Of a DNA stretch of 64,000 nt, positions 50,823 through 58,624 are shown in pieces. The notes below the pieces were generated by a model. It worked only from the letters and a program-made list of their open reading frames with translations. It was not told the DNA's origin and made no database searches. A program made the position numbers and the translations under genes. Numbering within the stretch: the first letter of the stretch is position 1; each line of letters starts with the position of its first letter. The DNA is from Fibrobacter sp. (GTDB lineage: Bacteria > Fibrobacterota > Fibrobacteria > Fibrobacterales > Fibrobacteraceae), in contig JAGCGO010000068.1 of NCBI GenBank assembly GCA_017649565.1, positions 1-64,000 on the forward strand, written 5' to 3'.

Positions 50823-52193
50823 ATGTTTTTGTTGGATATCCGAAAGACTCTTGGCCTGGTAATGCTCTCCGTCGCCGTCTCCGTGGCGGGGGAGAACGCT
50901 GCCGATTCGGGCTGCGCCGACGGGACGCTGATTGCCTCGGTGAAATTCGAGGGCTTGGAGCATACGAAGCCGCGCGTGGTGGAACGCGAATTGTTGAACA
51001 AGGTGGGCGAGCCGTACTCTTCCGAGAAGTTCGAGGCTGAAAAGCTGCGCCTGCAGGACCTCGACCTGTTCACCGAAATCACCGTTGCCTGTGCCCCTGC
51101 TGACCCCCTGCCCTCGCACCTCGCGGCTCGCGCCTCGAGCCTCACCTACACCTTCAAGGAAATCTTCCGCTGGATTCCCTCCCCGGCGGGCAAGGAGACC
51201 GACCGTGACGGGCTCATGATCGGGCTTGCGCTTGCGAATTTGAACGTGCTGGGCGAGGATATCCGTGCCGAGGTGCAGTACCGTACATCGACCGACCCGT
51301 TCCTCGACAATAACGAGTACGCCTTTTACGCCAGCTCTCCATACTTGTTTGGGCTTCCGCTCGGTTGGAACTTTGAGTTCCTGAGGACCGACAGCTATGA
51401 CGATCTCCGCGGCTACCAGGAGAACAGCATCTTGCTCGATTTGGATCTCGACTACAAGATGTTGCCGCACCTCTCCCTGCTTTGGACTATCGCCGGTCGC
51501 GATTTGCAAGATGCCGCGTTCTTGCCGGAACTGGGCTTCGGTTTTGCGTTCGATTATCGCGACAGCAAGCTCGATACGCGCAAGGGTGTGTACTTCGAAT
51601 ACATGCTTACGCACGTGGGCGAGGGCGACGACAGTGATTCCGACTGCTTGGAAGGCGACTGCAGGGGCATGGGTGGCGAAAACTTCTGGGAACTCCTGAC
51701 GGATGCCCGCGGCTACTTTACGCTCGGCAGGTTCGTGACGGGTGCGACGGCGCTGGTGCGTTTGCGTCCGGGCGATGTGGAATTCTACGACTACTATTAC
51801 CACGGGGGGCCGAATACTTTCCGTGGACGCGGCGGCACGCCTATTGGCGGGCATGAGGATGCTGCCGATTCTGTGCGCTTGGGTGTTCACGAGGCCCTGC
51901 TCACGTTCGAAGAGCGCTTCGTGCTGATGGAACGCCATGCGGCTAGCGTACTGGGCGTAAACTTCTTTTACGGGGTGCAGTTGGTGGCGGGCTTCGACGG
52001 AAGCCTCCTGTGGGACAAGGGACACCCCGGTTGGGAAGATTACGAGGGGGCCGTCTATGGCGGTGTGCATCTGGTAATCCCCGCCCTCGACCGGATCCGT
52101 TTTGAAGTCGGCTACAGGCCCGACAGGGGAGAGCCTGCATTCTATTTCGGGCTGTTTGACAAGGTGACTTCGTCTCGCTGGCGCAGCCGGTAA
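50823..52193 (+). CDS. Omp85/BamA-type outer-membrane protein with one POTRA-like domain
   Basis: A 456-residue outer-membrane protein: signal peptide (about 1-22), one POTRA-like domain (about 35-115: IASVKFEGLEHTKPRVVERELLNKVGEPYSSEKFEAEKLRLQDLDLFTEI) and a 16-strand-size barrel ending in short aromatic strands. GPNTFRGRGG near residue 340 fits the conserved (V/F)RG(F/Y) loop of Omp85 barrels. With a single POTRA it is shorter than BamA and closer to TamA-like or FhaC-type relatives; its client is unknown. A 35-base CTCGNNN heptad insert encodes about residues 97-108 of the POTRA. ATG 50823 chosen over TTG 50817. Confidence 0.75.
   Translation: MFLLDIRKTLGLVMLSVAVSVAGENAADSGCADGTLIASVKFEGLEHTKPRVVERELLNKVGEPYSSEKFEAEKLRLQDLDLFTEITVACAPADPLPSHLAARASSLTYTFKEIFRWIPSPAGKETDRDGLMIGLALANLNVLGEDIRAEVQYRTSTDPFLDNNEYAFYASSPYLFGLPLGWNFEFLRTDSYDDLRGYQENSILLDLDLDYKMLPHLSLLWTIAGRDLQDAAFLPELGFGFAFDYRDSKLDTRKGVYFEYMLTHVGEGDDSDSDCLEGDCRGMGGENFWELLTDARGYFTLGRFVTGATALVRLRPGDVEFYDYYYHGGPNTFRGRGGTPIGGHEDAADSVRLGVHEALLTFEERFVLMERHAASVLGVNFFYGVQLVAGFDGSLLWDKGHPGWEDYEGAVYGGVHLVIPALDRIRFEVGYRPDRGEPAFYFGLFDKVTSSRWRSR
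51113..51147. repeat. In-frame heptad insert in the Omp85-like gene
   Basis: CTCGCAC, CTCGCGG, CTCGCGC, CTCGAGC, CTCACCT: five heptads in exact register inside the POTRA coding region, encoding SHLAARASSLTY. Confidence 0.7.
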
Positions 52194-52223
52194 AAAAGCC
52201 TTTACATTCTTTGAAATAAATAC

Positions 52224-52292
52224 TAAATTTAGCCCCATATTTATGTAACAAGTAAGAATGAAGCCCGACGTGGGCTTTTCTGGAGAAAATAG
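52224..52292 (+). promoter_or_regulatory. ppa promoter and structured leader
   Basis: TAAATTTA at 52224-52231 resembles the -7 box. The leader contains an ATG immediately followed by TAA (52242-52247) and a 6-bp hairpin AAGCCC / GGGCTT followed by TTTTC (52261-52280), then GGAGA six bases before ATG 52293. The hairpin could attenuate transcription or affect translation. Confidence 0.4.
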
Positions 52293-52883
52293 ATGTCTAT
52301 CAATTACCTGGATCTCCCCATTGGACGCAAGTACCCCTACGAGGTGGAATGCGTGGTGGAAATCGGCAAGGATACAAGCCTCAAGTACGAATATGACGAG
52401 CGCCTGCACGTGTTCCGCCTGGACCGCTGCCTGCTCAGTTCCATGAGCTATCCCTGCACATACGGCTTTATTCCGAGCACCAAGGCCGACGACGGCGACG
52501 CGCTCGACATGCTTATCTACAGCCCGGCTTCGATGATGACGGGCACTGTCTGCACCTGCCGTGTCATCGGCGCTCTCGACATGACCGACGGCGGCAAGAA
52601 GGACTACAAGGTCCTGGGCGTCCCCGTATTCAACCCGCGCCCCATCAAGGACATTGGCGACGTGGACCAGATGTTCCTGCGCATCACCAAGAACTTCTTC
52701 CAGAACTACAAGGAACTGGAAGGCAAGGACGTGCAGATCGGCGAATGGCAGGACGCTTCGTTCGCCCGCGAAAAGGTGATTGCCGCCCACCGCGCCTATT
52801 TCCAGAACCAGGTGCAGATTCCCGACACGTTCTACCAGGAACCGGAGCACGGCGACCATCTCCCGCCCGAAGAACTCATCTAG
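52293..52883 (+). CDS. ppa: Inorganic pyrophosphatase (family I)
   Basis: Hydrolyses pyrophosphate in the cytoplasm, driving biosynthetic reactions. The 196-residue protein contains the family signature around DDGDALDML (the usual Pro of D-x-D-P-x-D is Ala), CTYGFIPST and KDYKVLGVPV, plus later GDVDQ. The catalytic aspartates and Lys are retained. GGAGAAAATAG precedes the ATG. Ends in a strong terminator, so it is a single-gene unit. Confidence 0.93.
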   Translation: MSINYLDLPIGRKYPYEVECVVEIGKDTSLKYEYDERLHVFRLDRCLLSSMSYPCTYGFIPSTKADDGDALDMLIYSPASMMTGTVCTCRVIGALDMTDGGKKDYKVLGVPVFNPRPIKDIGDVDQMFLRITKNFFQNYKELEGKDVQIGEWQDASFAREKVIAAHRAYFQNQVQIPDTFYQEPEHGDHLPPEELI

Positions 52884-52904
52884 CGCGGCGCAGAACGCAA
52901 TTTT

Positions 52905-52924
52905 GGGGCGAAAGCCCCTTTTTT
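52905..52924 (+). terminator. ppa terminator
   Basis: GGGGC-GAAA-GCCCC tetraloop hairpin with six T directly after it. Confidence 0.85.
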
Positions 52925-53032
52925 GTGCTTAAATCTGTGATTTTTCTTTCATTTGGCGAAAAAAAAGGGGGGTAGCTGTTTGAAAAGACGCAAAAAGATG
53001 TATTTTTGTAAGCAACTAGTTACAATTCTATA

Positions 53033-53046
53033 GTAGGCTAGCCTAC
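53033..53046. promoter_or_regulatory. 14-base perfect palindrome before lipoprotein gene
   Basis: GTAGGCTAGCCTAC lies between a TATAG stretch and the AGGAG ribosome site, ten bases upstream of ATG 53057. A smaller palindrome AACTAGTT is at 53014-53021. It could be an operator or a leader hairpin. Confidence 0.4.
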
Positions 53047-53056
53047 AGGAGTTAAG

Positions 53057-55291
53057 ATGATTTTAAAACGCAGTTCTTTTATGATGCTGGGGTCCATGGT
53101 CTTTTCTGCGGCCTTGCTCCTCAGCGCTTGTGGCGACAGTTCGTCGAGCACTAACGAAGATGACGAACTCGGGGTGACCGAGATCAAGGCTAAGTCCTCT
53201 AGTAGCAGTAAGAAAAAGAATTCCAGTTCCAGTTCGGATACGTCGGTGAAGGATGCCGAAGATCCGTCCGACCTCAAGGAATCCAAGTCCCTGAGTGCTC
53301 CGAGCAAGGTCTCTGTCACGAGGCTTGCCCCGAGTGTGTGGGAACTGAACTTCACCTACACGGGTTCCGATGCGAAGAGCATTGTCGTGCAGCGCTTTGC
53401 TCCGGGTAACAAGTCCTGGGAAGAATTTGACGAAATCGATCCCGAGCTGACGCATTTCCTGCTCGACGGCTCCAAGAACAGCGGATATTACTACCGCCTG
53501 GCAGCCAAGAACGACGAGTCCCGTTCTCCTTATACCGAAGAAGTCTTTGTCTCTGACGAAATTGCCTATGCCGAGGGCATCTCGCTTGCCGCACCTACGG
53601 CAAAGCCGAGCGTCTCCGACGACAACGTCCTTGAGATCGTGCTCACCGGTAATTACCCGAGCAAGAAGATTACGAATTCTACGTACAACAAGAACTCCAA
53701 GGGCAAGGCTGTCGGTGGCGTGTTCTACGAAGTCCGTTTTGTGACGGGTGCCGAGGCTAGCATCGATACGGTCAAGGTCAGTGCAGACAAGTCCTCCATT
53801 TCCAAGGAGTTCGAGAGCGTCGACGACCAGTGTAACGCCTACGCACAGATCCGCGTGGTGTGGACCGACAAGAACGATGTCTCCGATTATGGCGACTGGT
53901 CTGACCCGATGGGTACGAAGTCCGGTACGAACACCAACCTCATTGACAAGAATGGCGTTTGCAGTGGAAAGTCTTCTTCTGATGACGATGGCGGAGAAGG
54001 TTCGGGAAGTTCCGACAAGTCGGAAGTCGCCTTTGCCGTTCCGACCAACCTGATGGTGCAGAAGCAGGATGCTGGCACCTGGATGCTGGAATGGTCCTAT
54101 ATGCCGGTTAAGGCTCGTCCGGAAGACGGCTTTATTGTCCAGAAGCTTGACTTGGAAAAGAGCAAGTGGGAAACTTATGATACCACCGGTGCTGGTGTCT
54201 ACCGCGCCATGATTACGGATCTGAGCGATCCCTACAACTATTTCCGTGTCGCCGCCTATGACGAGAACGGCAAGTCCGAGTTCTCCTCGGATGTGCTGAT
54301 CGCGCTCACGGTCGAAGATGCCGAAGCTATAGTTGTCGCTCCTCCCGCGAACGTCACTATTTCGCGTATCGCACCGAGCGTGTGGGAACTCAGCTGGCAG
54401 TACGACATTTCTACCGACAATCCAGAGAGAAAGTTCATCATCCAGAGTTCTAAGTTGAAGGACTTCGAATGGACCGATCTCGAAACTGAAGTCGAAGGCA
54501 ATGTGCGCTACTACCGTATTCAGGGCCGCGACAATATCGAAACCTACTACCGCATGGCCGTTATCGACAAGGGTGATACGTCCGCCTTCACGGAAGCTAC
54601 CCAGCTGACGCCGGAAATCCCGTACCGCGAATACATGGCGCTCAACGTCCCTGTCCCGTCGATGAAGTTCATCAAGTACTACACCACTAATTACGAAGTG
54701 GACAAGGATACTTCCACGAAGAATGATGTTACGTATGTCGACGCTACGGCGACATTTACGATAACGGACAACCTTATCAGCAAGTTTATCGTGGAATCGG
54801 AATATACGGATACCGTGTTCTACGAAGCCCGCTGGTTCACTTCCTTGGAACATTTCAATGATTACAAGTATGATTGCGAAGGCAGGAAGACATCCAATGC
54901 TTGCGATAGCTGCTATTGGGCCGAAGAGTTCCCTTACGCAGAGCCCTCCATCAAGAAGGGATTCTACGAGAACGATATCTATAGCTATGGGGAGGGCGGT
55001 GACAAGGATACCACGGTGTACAGCTACTGCAAGAAAGCCTCCGGCTATAATCCTGCCGATCATAGATTGATTTACGATCCGACAACAGGCGATGTCTTAA
55101 GAGATGAGCTCATCGCTAATGAAGTGGCCATGTCCAAGTGCCTGCAACACTATGCCCGCAACATCTGCGCCTACTATATCCAGATCCGCATCGTCTGGAC
55201 AGACAAGAACGGGGAGACCGACTGGAGTGAATGGACTCAGCCGTTCAGCGTCTCGGACATCGGCGGTGCAGATGACATCTGTGCCAAGTAG
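53057..55291 (+). CDS. Ser-rich-linker lipoprotein with fibronectin-III-like modules
   Basis: A 744-residue lipoprotein (lipobox LLLSAC, Cys25) with a Ser/Lys linker (about 28-62). Three fibronectin-III-like repeats follow, each opening with (A)P-x-x-(V/L)-x-(V/I)-x-(R/K)-x-(A/D)-x-(S/T)-W-x-L-x-(F/W) and containing a Y-Y-R or Y-F-R-(L/V/M)-A strand: about 80-165, 330-420 and 430-520. Two additional segments with QIRVVWTDKN(D/G) repeat at about 265 and 715. A surface-exposed binding or structural role is inferred. AGGAG precedes the ATG; a strong terminator follows. Confidence 0.75.
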   Translation: MILKRSSFMMLGSMVFSAALLLSACGDSSSSTNEDDELGVTEIKAKSSSSSKKKNSSSSSDTSVKDAEDPSDLKESKSLSAPSKVSVTRLAPSVWELNFTYTGSDAKSIVVQRFAPGNKSWEEFDEIDPELTHFLLDGSKNSGYYYRLAAKNDESRSPYTEEVFVSDEIAYAEGISLAAPTAKPSVSDDNVLEIVLTGNYPSKKITNSTYNKNSKGKAVGGVFYEVRFVTGAEASIDTVKVSADKSSISKEFESVDDQCNAYAQIRVVWTDKNDVSDYGDWSDPMGTKSGTNTNLIDKNGVCSGKSSSDDDGGEGSGSSDKSEVAFAVPTNLMVQKQDAGTWMLEWSYMPVKARPEDGFIVQKLDLEKSKWETYDTTGAGVYRAMITDLSDPYNYFRVAAYDENGKSEFSSDVLIALTVEDAEAIVVAPPANVTISRIAPSVWELSWQYDISTDNPERKFIIQSSKLKDFEWTDLETEVEGNVRYYRIQGRDNIETYYRMAVIDKGDTSAFTEATQLTPEIPYREYMALNVPVPSMKFIKYYTTNYEVDKDTSTKNDVTYVDATATFTITDNLISKFIVESEYTDTVFYEARWFTSLEHFNDYKYDCEGRKTSNACDSCYWAEEFPYAEPSIKKGFYENDIYSYGEGGDKDTTVYSYCKKASGYNPADHRLIYDPTTGDVLRDELIANEVAMSKCLQHYARNICAYYIQIRIVWTDKNGETDWSEWTQPFSVSDIGGADDICAK

Positions 55292-55327
55292 TCTGGCATA
55301 ACTGATTCAGAAACGAATTGCAAAAGA

Positions 55328-55351
55328 GCCTCCCTGCGGGGAGGCTTTTTT
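55328..55351 (+). terminator. Intrinsic terminator
   Basis: GCCTCCC-TGCG-GGGAGGC followed by six T, ending the lipoprotein transcript. A second 8-bp hairpin (CTACCGGC-TAC-GCCGGTAG) at 55367-55385 lacks a T tract. Confidence 0.85.
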
Positions 55352-55418
55352 GTTGTATAAAGAAAACTACCGGCTACGCCGGTAGTTCCGTAAAAGCCTT
55401 CTGGCGGTCATGAGAAAA

Positions 55419-55481
55419 AAATCCTTTGACTAATATTGAAATGCGGTCTGCCAACTGCATCACAATAAAATCAAAGGATTT
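55419..55481 (+). promoter_or_regulatory. Inverted repeat covering a ribosome binding site
   Basis: AAATCCTTTGA (55419-55429) and TCAAAGGATTT (55471-55481) form a perfect 11-bp stem with a 41-base loop that can nest a smaller ATGC/GCAT stem. The right arm contains AAAGGA, the ribosome site of the micro-ORF at 55485. Confidence 0.5.
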
Positions 55482-55484
55482 AAA

Positions 55485-55583
55485 ATGAATGATATAACTG
55501 TTGGTGGCGATACCGCCCAAACTCTCGGTATCGAGTTTTATGGGGTGTCAGAAGGGAATGCCCCATCTAGAATGGTTCGATAA
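55485..55583 (+). CDS. Candidate micro-ORF (32 aa)
   Basis: ATG 55485 follows AAAGGA at seven bases and opens a 32-codon frame starting MNDITVGGDTAQTLG and ending SRMVR, closed by TAA. It lies alone between two terminators (55328 and 55602), so it would be its own transcript. The peptide is mildly acidic with no membrane segment; a Gly-Gly near residue 7-8 recalls leader peptides, but no processing enzyme is nearby. No match to a known family. It may also be a remnant of a lost gene. Confidence 0.35.
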   Translation: MNDITVGGDTAQTLGIEFYGVSEGNAPSRMVR

Positions 55584-55595
55584 TATTCAGGTACA

Positions 55596-55623
55596 AAAAA
55601 CGCCGGCGATGCCGGCTGTTTTT
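55596..55623. terminator. Bidirectional terminator
   Basis: GCCGGC-GAT-GCCGGC hairpin (55602-55616) with TGTTTTT on the plus side and a run of six T (as A on the plus strand) on the minus side. It can end the micro-ORF transcript and the nuo operon. Confidence 0.8.
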
Positions 55624-55642
55624 GCTTGTATAAGGAGAAATG

Positions 55643-57085
55643 CTAGAACGTAAACCCGCCGAAGATATTGTTGCTCAAGAAGGGGAGCACGCCGAGCAAC
55701 ACGACTGCGACGGTAAGCGCTACGATAATCGTCCTCTGGCGCTTGGTGAGGCGCAGCGGAGAGAGATGGTCTTCGGGCTCGTCGATCCAGGCGCTCTTGA
55801 TGAGCTGCAAGTAGTAGTAAAGGGCGACGACGTTGTTCAGCACGGCAAAGGTCACGAGCGCGTAGTGCCCGGTGGTCGCTCCGGCGAAGAACAGGTGGAA
55901 CTTGCCGAAGAAGCCCGCAAGGGGCGGGATGCCCGCCAGGCTGAACATGGACACGGCGAGCGCGATGGCGAGTGCCGGGTTCTGCTTGCTGAGGCCGCGC
56001 AGGGAGTCGAACGTCTCTTCGCGGTGGTGGCCGATGATGCCGAAAATGAAGAACGCGAGGTAGTTCGAGAGCGCGTAGACGAACAGGTAGTAGATGATGG
56101 CCGTGCGGGCCATCTCGACGGGCCCGAGGAGCGCAATCATGATATAGCCGGCCTGCGCGATGGAACTGTACGCCATGAAGCGGCGGAGGCGCGTCTGCTT
56201 GAGGGCTCCCAGGTTACCGACAAAGAGCGTCGTACCGGCGAGCAGCGCGATGAACGGCGCCATCTGCTCCTGCACGGGGGCGAGGGGGCCGAAGACGAGC
56301 ACGACGAGGAAGGCAATGGCTGCCGCCTTGGACGTGACCGAGAGAACTGCCGTCACCGGGGTGGGGGCGCCTTCGTAGACGTCGGGGGCCCAGGTGTAGA
56401 ACGGGAACAGCGTGAGCTTGAAGCCGATTCCGCAGAAGAGGAACAGGATGGACAGCCACAGCAGCGGGTGCGTCGCGCTGGCCTCGACAGCCATGCGGAT
56501 GTCGTTGAAGTAGATGGAGCCCGAGAAACCGTACAGGTAGCTGAAGCCGAACAGTTCGAACGCTGTTGCGACAGAGCCCATCATGATGTACTTGGTAGCC
56601 GCCTCGGAACCCAGCTGGTCCTTCTTGTTCCAGGCCGTGAGCGCATACATCGGGATGGTGGCGATCTCGAGGCCGAGGAAGAACGTGAGCATGTCGCATG
56701 CCGAGACGATGGTGAAGCCGCCGAATGTGGCAAACGCTATCGCGCCGGTGAATTCCGCAATCTGGTGCATCTGCGGCTTGCCGTCGGCCCCGTGTTCGAA
56801 GTAGTCCTTCGAAAGCCACATGCCGAGCATGGCCGAAAGCATAAGTATTTCGCGGATGAGCACGCCGAAGTCGTCAATTTTCCAGTTGCAGATGAAGAAC
56901 TTGCCGACGTTGTTCGTGAGCGGGATGAAGTTCAGAAGGATAAAGATGGCGATGAAGCCGATGTTCGCGATGCGCCAGGGAATCTGTGAGCGGTAGCTGC
57001 AGAAAAGCCTGCTCCCGATGACGATGAACGGGAAAAGCAGCAGGAGCGCGTCGGGAATGATGAAACTCGGTAGGATAAAGTTCAT
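55643..57085 (-). CDS. nuoN: NADH-quinone oxidoreductase subunit N
   Basis: One of three antiporter-like proton-pumping subunits of respiratory complex I, in the inner membrane. The 480-residue protein has about 14 hydrophobic helices and the conserved core GLEIATIPMYALTAW, the TM-helix Glu, FKLTLFPFYTWAPDVYEGAPTPVTAVLSV and FSLAGIPPLAGFFGK. Last gene of the operon, three bases after nuoM; a bidirectional terminator follows. Confidence 0.93.
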   Translation of the reverse strand: MNFILPSFIIPDALLLLFPFIVIGSRLFCSYRSQIPWRIANIGFIAIFILLNFIPLTNNVGKFFICNWKIDDFGVLIREILMLSAMLGMWLSKDYFEHGADGKPQMHQIAEFTGAIAFATFGGFTIVSACDMLTFFLGLEIATIPMYALTAWNKKDQLGSEAATKYIMMGSVATAFELFGFSYLYGFSGSIYFNDIRMAVEASATHPLLWLSILFLFCGIGFKLTLFPFYTWAPDVYEGAPTPVTAVLSVTSKAAAIAFLVVLVFGPLAPVQEQMAPFIALLAGTTLFVGNLGALKQTRLRRFMAYSSIAQAGYIMIALLGPVEMARTAIIYYLFVYALSNYLAFFIFGIIGHHREETFDSLRGLSKQNPALAIALAVSMFSLAGIPPLAGFFGKFHLFFAGATTGHYALVTFAVLNNVVALYYYLQLIKSAWIDEPEDHLSPLRLTKRQRTIIVALTVAVVLLGVLPFLSNNIFGGFTF

Positions 57086-57088
57086 TGT

Positions 57089-58618
57089 TTAACCTCCAAC
57101 CACGGTGGCCGTCGTTGCGGCGATCCTGTTGAAAATCGGGGCGATGCTCGTGTCGAGCATGTCGGCTATCCAGCCTGGGCAAACGCCGATGATCAGCAGG
57201 CAGAGGACCAGGAAGACGACGACGATCTTTTCGCGGATGTCGGCGTCGGTAAGCGTTTCGTACTTGGCAGGCATGTTGCCGTGCAGCATGCGGTTCGCCG
57301 TCTGCAATATGTACACGGCCGTCGTGGTGATACTCAAAATGGCGAGCACGGTCACGAAGCGCGTGATGGTGGAATCCTGCTGGAACGCGCCGATGAAGAT
57401 GTTGCTTTCTGCGATGAACCCGCTGAATCCCGGAAGGCCGAGGCCCGCAAAGCCCGCAATGACGAATCCCACGCCGAGGAACGGAAGCTTGCGCATGATG
57501 CCGCCCATCTGGGTGATGTCACGCGTGTGCGTGCGTTCGTAGATCATGCCGATAGTGGCGAAGAAGAGCCCGGTGAGGAAACCGTGCGAGATCATCTGGA
57601 GGCTAGCACCGCGCAGGCCCACGGGTGTGAGGGCCGCAAGGCCCAGGAAGATGAGGCCCAAGTGGCTGATGGAACTGTACGCGGTGATGTACTTGAGGTC
57701 CTTGTGGCGGATGGCGATGAACGGGCCGAGCACCACGTTGAATATCAGGAGCGCGACGACGTAGGGGAGCCAGAACTTGGCCGCTTCGGGCATGAGGAAC
57801 ATGGCGACGCGGAGGCAACCGTAGGCGCCCATCTTCATCATGACGCCGGCCGCGAGCATGGAGACTGCGGTCGGGGCTGCGGAGTGGCCGTCGGGGCTCC
57901 AGAAGTGGAACGGGAACAGCGAACTGGAAACCGCGAAACCCATGAACATCACGGGGAATGCCCACATCTGGAAGTCCATCGGGAGCGTAATCCTGGAAAG
58001 TGCCATGATGCTCCAGCTGTTGAGTCCGGACTGGAAGTAGATCCCGAAGAGCGTCGCGAGAATCATCGAAGATCCGAAGGCGAGCGTCAAGGTGAGTTTC
58101 TTACCGCCGTAGTCCTTCTTGCCGGAACCGTACCCGGCGATCATCAGGTACATGCAGAGCGCTTCCATTTCGTAGAACACGAAGAACAGGACGAGGTCCA
58201 TGCTCATGAACACGCCGTAGACGCTTGTCGCAAGAATCTGAATGAGGGCGAAGAAGATCTTCTGGTTGCCCTTGATGTTCCAGCTGACGAGCATGCCCGT
58301 CCAGACGATAGCCGAGGTGAGGAACAGCAGCAGGATGTTCAGGCCGTCGGCACCGACGGTGTAGTGCGCGTTGATGCTTCTCAGCCAGGGAATGTCGGTG
58401 AAGAAGCGCAGCAGGAGCGGGAAGGCCTTGGGGTCGGCGGGCTCGGCGCCCATGGTGTAGACGCGGTAGGTGAGGTAGCCGATAATCCCCATCACGACCG
58501 TGCCCGATATGACGTGCAGCAGCTTGATTGCCCTGATGCGCGTGCTCGGAATAGGCACGCTTATTGCCACTGCCAGGAGGGGTATTGCCCAAATAACGTT
58601 AAAAAGTAGCGTATCCAT
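57089..58618 (-). CDS. nuoM: NADH-quinone oxidoreductase subunit M
   Basis: Antiporter-like proton channel subunit of complex I; 509 residues with about 14 helices. Conserved segments: FYEMEALCMYLMI with the functional Glu, FPFHFWSPDGHSAAPTAVSMLAAGVMMKMGAYG, SSISHLGLIFLGL, and FAGLGLPGFSGFIAE. The ATG lies six bases after the nuoL stop. Key Glu and Lys residues are visible. Confidence 0.93.
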   Translation of the reverse strand: MDTLLFNVIWAIPLLAVAISVPIPSTRIRAIKLLHVISGTVVMGIIGYLTYRVYTMGAEPADPKAFPLLLRFFTDIPWLRSINAHYTVGADGLNILLLFLTSAIVWTGMLVSWNIKGNQKIFFALIQILATSVYGVFMSMDLVLFFVFYEMEALCMYLMIAGYGSGKKDYGGKKLTLTLAFGSSMILATLFGIYFQSGLNSWSIMALSRITLPMDFQMWAFPVMFMGFAVSSSLFPFHFWSPDGHSAAPTAVSMLAAGVMMKMGAYGCLRVAMFLMPEAAKFWLPYVVALLIFNVVLGPFIAIRHKDLKYITAYSSISHLGLIFLGLAALTPVGLRGASLQMISHGFLTGLFFATIGMIYERTHTRDITQMGGIMRKLPFLGVGFVIAGFAGLGLPGFSGFIAESNIFIGAFQQDSTITRFVTVLAILSITTTAVYILQTANRMLHGNMPAKYETLTDADIREKIVVVFLVLCLLIIGVCPGWIADMLDTSIAPIFNRIAATTATVVGG

Positions 58619-58624
58619 AAAAAC

